This document shows positions 8,335 through 17,316 of a DNA stretch of 64,000 nucleotides, piece by piece. The DNA comes from UBA7672 sp041166025 (GTDB lineage Bacteria > Pseudomonadota > Alphaproteobacteria > Caulobacterales > Hyphomonadaceae), in the NCBI GenBank assembly GCA_041166025.1, contig JBEAMJ010000028.1, positions 1 through 64,000 on the forward strand, given 5' to 3'. The notes under the pieces are model-generated. The model searched no databases. It had not been told where the DNA came from and worked only from the letters and a program-made list of their open reading frames with translations. How positions within the stretch are numbered: position 1 is the stretch's first letter; the number at the start of each line of letters is the position of its first letter. The translations under genes and the position numbers were made by a program.

Positions 8335-9612
8335 ATGCAGCATTCGACGATGACGACCCCCTTGGCCACTCTGATCCGGCAGGCCGAAGCAGCAGCAAAT
8401 GCAGGCAGATGGCAGGAGGCGGAACAGGCCTGGCGCGAGGTGCGGCGACTCGACCCCGCAAGCAGCAAGGCCGCGCTCGGGCTGGGCGTGCATGCCATGC
8501 AGCGACGCGATTTTGTCGGCGCGACGGAACTCATCACGGAAGCTCACCGTTTGTCCCCGCGCGATCCGTTCATTCCTCTCGCGCTCGCGCGCGCGCGGCA
8601 AGCACTCAACGACGATGCCGGTGAGGCCCAGGCGATCGAGAGCGCGCTGGCCATCGATCCCTACTTCGTCCCGGCACTGCTCGCCAAGGCGCAGCACTTG
8701 CGTCGCATTGGTCAGGGCGCGACAGCGGCGACCTTCTTTCGAATAGCGGTGCGTGTCGCGGGGCCTGAGCAAGAATGGCCGGCCGTGCTGCGTGGACAGC
8801 TGGAACAGGCGCGCGAGGTTGCGAACGCTCATGCAGGCGCCATGCATGCGCATCTGGAATCCGCGATTGCACCCATGCTGTCTTCACTGTCGCGCGGGCA
8901 GGCGGAACGCTGGCGGGAAGCAGCGTCGGTCATGGCGGGCGTCTCGAAGCCTTACCCCCAGCACGCAAACCAGCTGCATGTGCCGCGGCTGCCCGCAATA
9001 CCCTTTTACGACCGCGAGATGTTCCCCTGGGCAAGCGAACTCGAGGGAAAGACGGATCTGATCCGAGACGAGCTGCGCGCGGCGCTAGCTGACGGGAGAA
9101 AGGACTTTGCACCCTACATCGCGCTTCGACCCGGCCAGCCGGTCGATCAATGGCGCGATTTGAACAATTCGCAGCGGTGGAGCCACTATGGCCTCTGGCG
9201 GAACGGCCAGCCCGAAGAGGCGCACCTCGCCCAGTGCCCCGGCACACGCCAGGCGCTTGAGGCGGTCGACATGGCCGCCATTGCCGGCCTGTGCCCGAAT
9301 GCAATGTTTTCCGCCCTTGCCCCACACACGGAAATCCCGCCGCACACCGGGGAGACCAATGCGCGGCTGGTCGTCCATCTGCCGCTCATCGTGCCCGAAA
9401 AATGCTCCTACCGGGTGGGCTTCGAACATCGCACCTGGACAGAAGGCGAACTTCTCATTTTCGATGACACGATCGAGCATACGGCGCGCAACGATAGCGA
9501 CGCGCTGCGGGTGGTTCTCATTTTCGACGTCTGGAATCCCTTGCTCGCGCCCGAGGAGCGGGAGGTGGTGCGCACCCTTGCGGCCGCCAGCCGGGCAGCT
9601 CCGGCTCCATAG
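8335..9612 (+). CDS. TPR-repeat aspartyl/asparaginyl beta-hydroxylase
   Basis: A 425-residue fusion of N-terminal tetratricopeptide repeats (about residues 5-165: EAAANAGRWQEAEQAWREV, then GLGVHAMQRRDFVGATELI) and a C-terminal aspartyl/asparaginyl beta-hydroxylase domain. The iron ligands fit His337 (IPPHTGETN) and His382 (FDDTIEHTARND), with Arg344 and Arg392 as likely 2-oxoglutarate contacts. Such enzymes are cytosolic Fe(II)/2-oxoglutarate dioxygenases that hydroxylate Asp/Asn residues, or modify other acidic groups. The frame opens at 8266, but that start lies before the terminator hairpin, so the ATG at 8335 (or 8350) is preferred. Genes of this type often sit beside TonB receptors in Caulobacterales and Xanthomonadales. 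Confidence 0.9.
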   Translation: MQHSTMTTPLATLIRQAEAAANAGRWQEAEQAWREVRRLDPASSKAALGLGVHAMQRRDFVGATELITEAHRLSPRDPFIPLALARARQALNDDAGEAQAIESALAIDPYFVPALLAKAQHLRRIGQGATAATFFRIAVRVAGPEQEWPAVLRGQLEQAREVANAHAGAMHAHLESAIAPMLSSLSRGQAERWREAASVMAGVSKPYPQHANQLHVPRLPAIPFYDREMFPWASELEGKTDLIRDELRAALADGRKDFAPYIALRPGQPVDQWRDLNNSQRWSHYGLWRNGQPEEAHLAQCPGTRQALEAVDMAAIAGLCPNAMFSALAPHTEIPPHTGETNARLVVHLPLIVPEKCSYRVGFEHRTWTEGELLIFDDTIEHTARNDSDALRVVLIFDVWNPLLAPEEREVVRTLAAASRAAPAP

Positions 9613-9799
9613 CCAGAACAAAGGAAATTTCGCGATCTGGTCCCGTTACGGCAAGCGATTGCGCCGCAGGGGGGCCTTGCAGGCGAGGTTGTCGCGCCCG
9701 GCCCGGAAGTCGAAAGTCGCTTCCAGAGGCAAGAGAGGTGCGCGCACACCCTCTTCAGTGCAGCTTCACGCAAATATCGCCGCAGGTTCGGCTATTGGA

Positions 9800-9838
9800 T
9801 TGAAATTCTGTGCCTAGCTGGTAGGCGCTCAATTTCAA
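9800..9838 (+). promoter_or_regulatory. Nested 39-base hairpin in the gltB leader
   Basis: TTGAAATT (9800-9807) is exactly complementary to AATTTCAA (9831-9838). Inside that stem, after a 4x4 internal loop, GCCTA (9812-9816) pairs with TAGGC (9822-9826) around a GCTGG loop. The structure ends 24 bases before the gltB ATG. This nested perfect symmetry is unlikely by chance in GC-rich DNA; it could be an mRNA leader structure or a DNA operator. There is no T-run, so it is not a simple terminator. Confidence 0.5.
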
Positions 9839-9862
9839 CGAGGACTGGACGAGTTTACGCGC

Positions 9863-12800
9863 ATGGAAATGGGCCTGCCCCCGGCACAGGGACTCTACGA
9901 TCCCCGCAATGAGCACGATGCCTGTGGCGTCGGCTTCATTGCCAATGTGAAGGGCCGAAAATCGAACGCCATCGTGGCGCAAGGGCTCCAGATTCTCGTG
10001 AACCTGGACCATCGCGGCGCCGTGGGCGCGGACCCGCTGCTGGGCGATGGCGCGGGCATCCTGATCCAGATTCCCGATGCGCTGTTCCGTGACTGGGCGA
10101 AGGGCGCGAAAGTCGACCTGCCCCAGCCGGGCCATTATGCTGTGGCCATGTGCTTCCTGCCGCAGGACGCGGCGGCGCGCGACTTCGCGATGAAGCAGTT
10201 CGGGAACTACCTGGCCAAATCAAAGCAGGTGCTGCTTGGCTGGCGCGACGTACCCACGGACACGAAGGGCATCGGCAAGGCTGTGATCGCCTCGATGCCG
10301 GTGATCAAGCAGGCTGTCATCGCCAAGGGTTCGCCAGCGATGGACCAGGATGCGTTCGAGCGCAAACTCCTCGCGATCCGCAAGGAGACGCAGAACCCTC
10401 TGGCGGAGATCGCCAGGAAGAAGAACCTGCCGGGGTTGGCCGAGTTCTACATGCCCTCCCTGTCGACGCGCACAATCGTCTACAAGGGCCTGCTTCTCGC
10501 CGGACAGGTAGGTACCTTCTACAAGGATCTGACCGATCCGCTGTGCGAGAGCGCGCTGGCGCTGGTTCACCAACGCTTCTCGACAAACACCTTTCCCTCA
10601 TGGCGCCTCGCGCACCCCTACCGGTTCATCGCGCACAATGGCGAGATCAACACTGTGCGCGGCAATGTGAACTGGATGTATGCGCGGCGGCGCTCGATGG
10701 AGAGCGCGTTGCTTGGCGCCGATCTCGACAAGATGTGGCCGCTGATCCCGCACGGTCAGTCGGACACGGCCTGCCTCGACAATGCGCTCGAACTGCTCGT
10801 GGCAGGCGGCTATCCGCTGAGCCACGCCATGATGATGCTGATCCCTGAGGCCTGGGCCGGGCATCAGGATATGGCCCCCCAGCGCCGCGCCTTCTATGAG
10901 TATCACGCCGCGCTGATGGAGCCGTGGGATGGCCCCGCCGCTATCGCATTCACTGACGGCCGCCAGATCGGCGCGACACTCGACAGGAACGGGCTGCGCC
11001 CGGCCCGCTTCATCGTCACCGACGATGATCATGTCGTGCTGGCGTCCGAATCCGGGGTGCTGCCGATCCCGGAGGAAAAGATCGTCCGCAAATGGCGGCT
11101 GCAGCCGGGCAAGATGCTACTGATCGACCTCGAACAGGGCCGGATCATCGAGGATGAGGAGGTGAAAGCCAGCGTCGCAGGGAAGCATCCCTACGAAGAC
11201 TGGCTGCGGGAGATGCAGTTCAAGCTGTCCGAACTTTCCGACCCGGAAGCAGACCCCGAACAGACCAATGGCTCGAACTCCAGCGTCAGCCTGCTCGATC
11301 GCCAGCAGGCGTTCGGCTACACCCAGGAAGACCTTCAGTTCTTCCTCGAGCCGATGGCCCAGCTCGGCGATGATCCGGTCGGCTCGATGGGCGCCGACAC
11401 CCCCATCGCCGTCCTGAGCCGCAAGCCGAAACTCCTGTACAACTACTTCAAGCAGAACTTCGCACAGGTCACCAACCCGCCGATCGATCCGATCCGGGAA
11501 GAGCTGGTGATGTCGTTGGTCTCCATGATCGGGCCCCGTCCAAACCTGCTCGGCCTGGCGGCGGGTACGCACAAGCGGCTGGAAGTCTCCCAGCCGGTGC
11601 TCACCAATGCCGACCTCGACAAGATCCGCTCGATCTCGGAGCTGGTCGATGGCGCCTTCCGGACGGCAACGGTCGACATCACCTGGGATGCGCGCGAAGG
11701 CTCAGCTGGCCTCAAAGCCGCGATCGAGCGCATCCGCCTCGAGGCGACCGAGCACGTGCTGCAGGACATCAATATCCTCATCCTCTCCGACCGCGCCGTG
11801 TCGGCCGAACGCATACCCGTGCCGGCGCTGCTGGCGCTTTCGGCCGTCCACCACAAGCTTGTGCGGCAAGGCCTCCGGATGCAGGTCGGGCTCGTTGTCG
11901 AAACTGGCGAGGCCCGTGAAGTGCATCACTTCTGCACGCTCGCCGGCTATGGCGCCGAGGCTGTGAACCCCTACCTCGCCTTCGAGACCCTGGAGCAGAT
12001 CCGCCAGCGTGAGGGGCTCAAGCTTTCCGCAAAGGAGGTCAAGAAGAACTACATCAAGGCCGTGGGCAAAGGCATCCTCAAGGTGATGTCCAAGATGGGC
12101 ATCTCGACCTACCAGTCCTATTGCGGCGCGCAGATCTTCGATGCCGTCGGCCTCTCGTCCGAACTGATCAACGAGTACTTCACGGGCACGGCGACAACGA
12201 TCGAAGGCGTCGGCCTGGACGAGATCGGTGAGGAAGCCGTGCGGCGCCACAAGGCCGCCTTCGGCGACGACCCGCTCTATCGCGAACTGCTCGATGTCGG
12301 CGGTGACTACGCCTATCGCCTCCGCGGCGAAGACCATGCTTGGACGCCAGACACGGTGGCGAAGCTGCAGCACGCTGTGCGCGGCAACGTGTCGGAGGAC
12401 TACAAGGCCTTCGCGCAGTCGATCAACGAGCAGAACGAGCGTCTGTTGACCATCCGCGGCCTGATGCAGCTGAAGTTCGCGGACAAGGAGATCCCGATCG
12501 AGGAGGTCGAACCCGCGGCCGACATCGTGAAGCGCTTTGCGACAGGCGCGATGAGCTTCGGCTCGATCAGCCGCGAGGCGCATACGACGCTGGCGATTGC
12601 GATGAACCGCATTGGCGGACGCTCCAACACCGGTGAAGGCGGCGAGGAACCGGATCGCTTCAAGCCAATGAAGAATGGCGATTCGATGCGCTCGCGCATC
12701 AAGCAGGTCGCATCGGGTCGGTTCGGCGTCACGACGGAATACCTGGTCAACGCCGACGATATCCAGATCAAGATGGCGCAGGGCGCCAAGCCCGGCGAAG

Positions 12801-14509
12801 GCGGCCAGCTACCGGGCCACAAGGTCGATCAAAACATCGCCAAGGTGCGCCACTCGACACCGGGGGTGGGACTGATTTCGCCACCGCCCCACCACGACAT
12901 CTATTCGATCGAGGACCTCGCGCAGCTGATCCACGACCTCAAGAACGTGAACCCAGAAGCGCGCATTTCCGTGAAGCTCGTGTCGGAAGTCGGCGTCGGC
13001 ACAGTCGCCGCCGGCGTCTCGAAGGCGCGTGCGGATCATGTCACGATATCAGGTTTCGAGGGCGGCACCGGCGCATCGCCCCTCACCTCCCTGACGCATG
13101 CCGGCTCGCCCTGGGAGATCGGCCTGGCTGAGACACAGCAGACACTCGTGCTGAATGAACTGCGCGGACGTATCGCCGTGCAGGTCGATGGCGGCCTGCG
13201 GACAGGCCGCGACGTGGCCATCGGCGCGCTGCTCGGCGCAGACGAGTTCGGTTTCTCAACTGCGCCGCTGATTGCCGCCGGCTGCATCATGATGCGCAAG
13301 TGCCATCTCAACACTTGCCCCGTCGGCGTTGCAACACAGGATCCGGTGCTGCGCGCGCGCTTCACCGGCGCGCCTGAGCATGTGATCAACTACTTCTTCT
13401 TCGTGGCTGAGGAAGTGCGTCACATCATGGCGAAGCTCGGCTTCCGCAAGTTCGAAGAGATGGTGGGTCGCGTCGACCTGATCGACATGCGCAAGGCGGT
13501 CGACCACTGGAAGGCAAAGGGCGTCGACCTGTCGAAACTGCTCCACCAGGCGCCGGCGAAGGCGGGCGTCGCGGTGAAGGTCTCGGAAACCCAGAACCAC
13601 GGCCTCGAAGGCGCCCTCGACCACAAGCTGATCAAGGCGGCCAAACCTGCGCTGGCCAAGGCGCCAAAGCCGGTCCAGATTTCGGAGACGATCGCCAACG
13701 TGAATCGCACGGTTGGCGCCATGCTCTCCGGTGAAGTAGCTCGCAAGTTCGGTCATGCCGGGCTGCCGGACGACACAATCCAGATCGCCCTCACCGGTAC
13801 GGCCGGGCAAAGCTTCGGCGCCTTCCTTGCGCGCGGGGTGACGTTGCATCTTGTCGGAGACGCAAACGACTATGTCGGCAAGGGACTGTCAGGTGGACGG
13901 GTGATTGTGCGCCAACCCGCCCAGGCGAAGCGCGAGCCCACGCAGAACATCATCGTCGGAAACACGGTGCTTTACGGCGCCATCGCAGGTGAAGCCTATT
14001 TCGAAGGCGTTGCCGGCGAGCGTTTTGCCGTCCGCAACTCAGGCGCGGTGGCAGTGGTGGAAGGCTGCGGAGACCATGGCTGCGAATACATGACCGGCGG
14101 CGTAGTGGTGGTCCTCGGCGACACCGGGCGCAACTTCGCAGCGGGAATGTCGGGCGGCGTTGCCTATGTCTACGATCCCAAGAAGGCGTTCGCCGCCCGC
14201 TGCAACACGGCCATGGTCAGACTTGAAACCGTGAAGCCAGCAGAAGGCGGGCCGGAAGCCGATGCGCCGCAGCAGCGCGCGCCGTCGGCTGAAAACAGCG
14301 GCATGGGCGATATGCTCGCCTTCGATGCGGAGCGGCTACGCATTATTGTCGAGCGGCATCTGCTGCACACGGGCAGCGCTCGCGCGCGTGAAATCCTGGA
14401 CAACTGGGACGCAGCCCTTGCGAATTTCATCAAGGTCATGCCGACGGACTATGCACGTGCGCTTGTCGACCTGAAGGCGACGAAACACGCCACGGTTGCG
14501 GCCGAGTAG
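9863..14509 (+). CDS. gltB: Glutamate synthase (NADPH) large subunit
   Basis: The 1548-residue alpha subunit of GOGAT, which converts glutamine plus 2-oxoglutarate to two glutamates. Domain order is normal. A class II glutamine amidotransferase domain has its nucleophile at Cys21 (HDACGVGF), so a 20-residue propeptide should be removed. A central domain follows, then the FMN-binding synthase domain with FGSISREAH and GGTGASPLTSLTHAG, and the 3Fe-4S cluster motif CIMMRKCHLNTCPVG (three Cys). A C-terminal GXGXG beta-helix domain has GLSGGRVIV and GFMSGG-like repeats (GMSGGVAYVYD). The ATG is preceded by a hairpin leader. gltD follows 12 bases downstream, making a two-gene operon for ammonia assimilation with glutamine synthetase. 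Confidence 0.98.
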   Translation: MEMGLPPAQGLYDPRNEHDACGVGFIANVKGRKSNAIVAQGLQILVNLDHRGAVGADPLLGDGAGILIQIPDALFRDWAKGAKVDLPQPGHYAVAMCFLPQDAAARDFAMKQFGNYLAKSKQVLLGWRDVPTDTKGIGKAVIASMPVIKQAVIAKGSPAMDQDAFERKLLAIRKETQNPLAEIARKKNLPGLAEFYMPSLSTRTIVYKGLLLAGQVGTFYKDLTDPLCESALALVHQRFSTNTFPSWRLAHPYRFIAHNGEINTVRGNVNWMYARRRSMESALLGADLDKMWPLIPHGQSDTACLDNALELLVAGGYPLSHAMMMLIPEAWAGHQDMAPQRRAFYEYHAALMEPWDGPAAIAFTDGRQIGATLDRNGLRPARFIVTDDDHVVLASESGVLPIPEEKIVRKWRLQPGKMLLIDLEQGRIIEDEEVKASVAGKHPYEDWLREMQFKLSELSDPEADPEQTNGSNSSVSLLDRQQAFGYTQEDLQFFLEPMAQLGDDPVGSMGADTPIAVLSRKPKLLYNYFKQNFAQVTNPPIDPIREELVMSLVSMIGPRPNLLGLAAGTHKRLEVSQPVLTNADLDKIRSISELVDGAFRTATVDITWDAREGSAGLKAAIERIRLEATEHVLQDINILILSDRAVSAERIPVPALLALSAVHHKLVRQGLRMQVGLVVETGEAREVHHFCTLAGYGAEAVNPYLAFETLEQIRQREGLKLSAKEVKKNYIKAVGKGILKVMSKMGISTYQSYCGAQIFDAVGLSSELINEYFTGTATTIEGVGLDEIGEEAVRRHKAAFGDDPLYRELLDVGGDYAYRLRGEDHAWTPDTVAKLQHAVRGNVSEDYKAFAQSINEQNERLLTIRGLMQLKFADKEIPIEEVEPAADIVKRFATGAMSFGSISREAHTTLAIAMNRIGGRSNTGEGGEEPDRFKPMKNGDSMRSRIKQVASGRFGVTTEYLVNADDIQIKMAQGAKPGEGGQLPGHKVDQNIAKVRHSTPGVGLISPPPHHDIYSIEDLAQLIHDLKNVNPEARISVKLVSEVGVGTVAAGVSKARADHVTISGFEGGTGASPLTSLTHAGSPWEIGLAETQQTLVLNELRGRIAVQVDGGLRTGRDVAIGALLGADEFGFSTAPLIAAGCIMMRKCHLNTCPVGVATQDPVLRARFTGAPEHVINYFFFVAEEVRHIMAKLGFRKFEEMVGRVDLIDMRKAVDHWKAKGVDLSKLLHQAPAKAGVAVKVSETQNHGLEGALDHKLIKAAKPALAKAPKPVQISETIANVNRTVGAMLSGEVARKFGHAGLPDDTIQIALTGTAGQSFGAFLARGVTLHLVGDANDYVGKGLSGGRVIVRQPAQAKREPTQNIIVGNTVLYGAIAGEAYFEGVAGERFAVRNSGAVAVVEGCGDHGCEYMTGGVVVVLGDTGRNFAAGMSGGVAYVYDPKKAFAARCNTAMVRLETVKPAEGGPEADAPQQRAPSAENSGMGDMLAFDAERLRIIVERHLLHTGSARAREILDNWDAALANFIKVMPTDYARALVDLKATKHATVAAE

Positions 14510-14521
14510 AGGGAGAGAACC

Positions 14522-15997
14522 ATGGGCAAGCCCACAGGCTTCCTCGAATACGAGAAAAAGGAGCGCGCATACGAAAAGCCGGAAGCGCGCAAGAAGACAT
14601 GGTCCGAATTCCTCAAGCGCATGGACAATGCGGAAATCCGCACTCAGGCCGCGCGCTGCATGGATTGCGGGATTCCCTTCTGCCAGGGCAACGGCTCCGT
14701 TGCGCCTGGCGCGCCAGGATGTCCGGTCAACAACCAGATCCCCGATTGGAACAATCTGGTTATGCGCGACCACTGGAAAGCGGCGCTGGAGAACCTGCAC
14801 TCCACCAACAACTTCCCGGAATTTACGGGCCGTGTCTGCCCTGCTCCATGCGAAGCTTCGTGTGTCCTGAACATCAATGACAACCCGGTCTCGATCAAGA
14901 CGATCGAATGCGAGATCGTCGATCGCGGCTGGGATGAAGGCTGGATAAAGCCTCAGTCAGCGCCCCGCGGTACAGGCAAGCGCGTTGCGATCGTGGGTTC
15001 GGGCCCGGCGGGCCTGGCCTGCGCGCAGCAGTTGGCGCGCGCAGGGCATTCGCCCACAGTGTTCGAGAAGTCTGACCGTATCGGAGGTCTGCTGCGCTAC
15101 GGCATTCCGGACTTCAAGATGGAAAAGCATCTTATCGACAAGCGCATTCGCCAGATGGAAGCCGAGGGCGTCATCTTCCGGCCGCGCATGCATGTGGGGA
15201 TCGATGTATCCGTGCAGCGCCTCCTCGACGACTATCAGGTGATCGTCCTGGCGGGCGGGGCCGAGAAGCCCCGCGATCTGCCTGTCCCCGGTCGTGAGCT
15301 GGACGGCGTACACTATGCCATGGATTTCCTGACGCAGCAGAACAAGCGCGTCGCAGGTGATGATGAAAACGCCGCTGCCCCTGGCGGAACGATCTCCGCC
15401 AAGGGAAAGCATGTTGTCGTAATCGGCGGCGGCGACACGGGATCAGACTGCATCGGCACATCCAACCGCCACGGCGCGGCAAGCGTGACGCAGCTGGAGA
15501 TCATGCCAAGGCCGCCTGCGCAGGAAGACAAGGCGATGACATGGCCGGACTGGCCGCTGAAACTCCGAACCTCTTCCAGCCACGAAGAGGGGGCCGAACG
15601 CGACTGGTCAGTCATCACCAAGCGCGCGATCGGCGAAGGCGGCAAGGTGAAGGCGCTGGTCTGCGCACGCGTCGAGTGGGTCCGGGGCGCAAAAGGCATG
15701 GAAATGAAGGAGGTCGCCGGTTCGGAATTCGAACTGAAGGCCGATCTTGTCCTTCTTGCTATGGGCTTTACGGGACCGGTCGTGCCCGGTCTGATCGATC
15801 AGTCGAAGGCGGCGCTGGACCCGCGCGGCAATGTCGCCGCGAACACGAACGACTACAAGACGAGCGCCGATCGCATTTTCGCCTGCGGTGACATGCGGCG
15901 CGGCCAGTCGCTTGTCGTGTGGGCGATCCGCGAAGGGCGTCAGTGCGCGCGCGCTGTGGACGAGCACCTGATGGGCGCGAGCAATCTGCCACGCTAG
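14522..15997 (+). CDS. gltD: Glutamate synthase small subunit
   Basis: The 491-residue beta subunit of glutamate synthase, which takes electrons from NADPH through FAD and passes them via 4Fe-4S clusters to GltB. Two cysteine-rich clusters are visible at the N-terminus: C46, C49, C54 (RCMDCGIPFC) with C67, and C106, C110, C114 (VCPAPCEASC). The FAD dinucleotide motif is VAIVGSGPAGLACAQ (about residue 157), and the NADPH site is VVVIGGGDTGSDC (about 301). Length matches the family. A good ribosome site (GAGGGAGAG) precedes the ATG, and spacing to gltB implies cotranscription. Confidence 0.97.
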   Translation: MGKPTGFLEYEKKERAYEKPEARKKTWSEFLKRMDNAEIRTQAARCMDCGIPFCQGNGSVAPGAPGCPVNNQIPDWNNLVMRDHWKAALENLHSTNNFPEFTGRVCPAPCEASCVLNINDNPVSIKTIECEIVDRGWDEGWIKPQSAPRGTGKRVAIVGSGPAGLACAQQLARAGHSPTVFEKSDRIGGLLRYGIPDFKMEKHLIDKRIRQMEAEGVIFRPRMHVGIDVSVQRLLDDYQVIVLAGGAEKPRDLPVPGRELDGVHYAMDFLTQQNKRVAGDDENAAAPGGTISAKGKHVVVIGGGDTGSDCIGTSNRHGAASVTQLEIMPRPPAQEDKAMTWPDWPLKLRTSSSHEEGAERDWSVITKRAIGEGGKVKALVCARVEWVRGAKGMEMKEVAGSEFELKADLVLLAMGFTGPVVPGLIDQSKAALDPRGNVAANTNDYKTSADRIFACGDMRRGQSLVVWAIREGRQCARAVDEHLMGASNLPR

Positions 15998-16084
15998 GAG
16001 CGCCGGGACTTCCGTTGCGTGAAATTGACGTTTGCTCCGGGGCAGCTCACCCTGCATTGGCTCAGGACACGTCAGGACACAGGC

Positions 16085-17227
16085 ATGAAATCGCCCATCT
16101 GCGAGATGCTCGGCATCGACTTTCCACTCGTCGCATTCAGCCATTGCCGGGACGTCGTGGCAGCCGTCTCGCGCGCAGGCGGGATGGGCGTGTTCGGTGC
16201 AGTCAACCTGCCGCCCGAAAGTCTCCGCGAGGAACTGACGTGGATCGATGCGCACTGCGGCGGCAAGCCCTATGGCGTCGATCTCATCGTCCCCAACAGC
16301 ATTGAGGGCAAGTCGGAAGCATTCAGCCATGATGCTTTGCTCGCTGCCGTGCCTCAGCAGCACAAGGATTTCGCAGACAGCATCCTGAGCTCGCACGGCA
16401 TCGAACCGGTAAACCTGGAGGATGACCGTCGACGCAGCGCCATCGCCGCGCGCAACATGCGCGCTGAAGGTGCAGCAAGTTCGCTTGAAGTCGCCTTTGA
16501 CTTTCCGATCCGACTGATCGCGAACGCGCTCGGCGTTCCGCCTCCAGTGATGCTGGAACTGGGCAAGCGCAAGGGCGTGCCGGTTGCCGCGCTCGTGGGG
16601 GCAAAGGAGCATGCGGTTGCGCAGGTGAAGGCGGGAGTAGACATCCTCGTTGTCGCTGGCGGCGAAGCCGGCGGCCACTGCGGAGAAGTCTCGACCATGG
16701 TGCTGATCCCGGAGGTGCATCGCGCGCTTAAGGCGATGGGCGCCTCGACACCAATCCTCGCTGCTGGCGGCATCACCACGGGTGGGCAGATGGCGGCTGC
16801 GATGTCCATGGGTGCAGCTGGCGCCTGGTGTGGGTCCGTTTGGCTGACGACCAGCGAGGCGGAGACCACTCCAGTCGTCAAGGAGAAGATGCTTGCCGCC
16901 TCCTCGCGCGACACGGTGCGGTCGCGGTCGCGAACCGGCAAACCCTCGCGGCAGTTGCGCTCGCCCTGGACCGACGCATGGGAGCGCGAGGATGCGCCGC
17001 CGCCGCTGGGCATGCCGTTGCAGAGTTTCGTTTCCGAGCCGGCCTTGCGACGGGTGAACAAGCTCGCCGAAGGCGGCCATGCCGGCGCAAAGCAACTCGC
17101 CACCTACTGGGTCGGCCAGGGGGTCGGCCTGATGGACCAGGCGATGTCCTGCGCGCAGGTGGTCCAGCAGTTCCGGGAAGACTTCCTCGAAGCGCGCGAA
17201 CGATTGATCGGCCTGCTCGACGAATAG
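16085..17227 (+). CDS. Nitronate monooxygenase-like FMN protein
   Basis: A 380-residue TIM-barrel flavoprotein of the nitronate monooxygenase (2-nitropropane dioxygenase)/FabK group. Hallmarks are FPLVAFSHCRDVVAAVSRAGGMGVFGA at the first strand-loop, ILVVAGGEAGGHCGEV (Gly-rich FMN phosphate loop with the catalytic-type His), and TPILAAGGITTGGQMAAAMSMGAAG. Known members oxidise alkyl nitronates to carbonyls and nitrite or act as enoyl reductases; the substrate here is unknown. The frame is open from 16019 but the ATG at 16085 gives the family N-terminus (MKSPICEMLGIDFPLV). It follows gltD by 87 bases on the same strand. Confidence 0.82.
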   Translation: MKSPICEMLGIDFPLVAFSHCRDVVAAVSRAGGMGVFGAVNLPPESLREELTWIDAHCGGKPYGVDLIVPNSIEGKSEAFSHDALLAAVPQQHKDFADSILSSHGIEPVNLEDDRRRSAIAARNMRAEGAASSLEVAFDFPIRLIANALGVPPPVMLELGKRKGVPVAALVGAKEHAVAQVKAGVDILVVAGGEAGGHCGEVSTMVLIPEVHRALKAMGASTPILAAGGITTGGQMAAAMSMGAAGAWCGSVWLTTSEAETTPVVKEKMLAASSRDTVRSRSRTGKPSRQLRSPWTDAWEREDAPPPLGMPLQSFVSEPALRRVNKLAEGGHAGAKQLATYWVGQGVGLMDQAMSCAQVVQQFREDFLEARERLIGLLDE

Positions 17228-17316
17228 CGCGACAGATTTGCGCATCGCCGCAACCTCCCCTATATGCCGCGGCATGGTCTGGCCGGCGTGGCGCCGCCCC
17301 CATCAGGAAGGGTCCG

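Noticed and set aside
16828..17316. N-terminal extension of the FAD-dependent protein
   Set aside because: It overlaps the nitronate monooxygenase-like gene by 400 bases; the ATG at 17317 with AGGAAGGG gives the family N-terminus.
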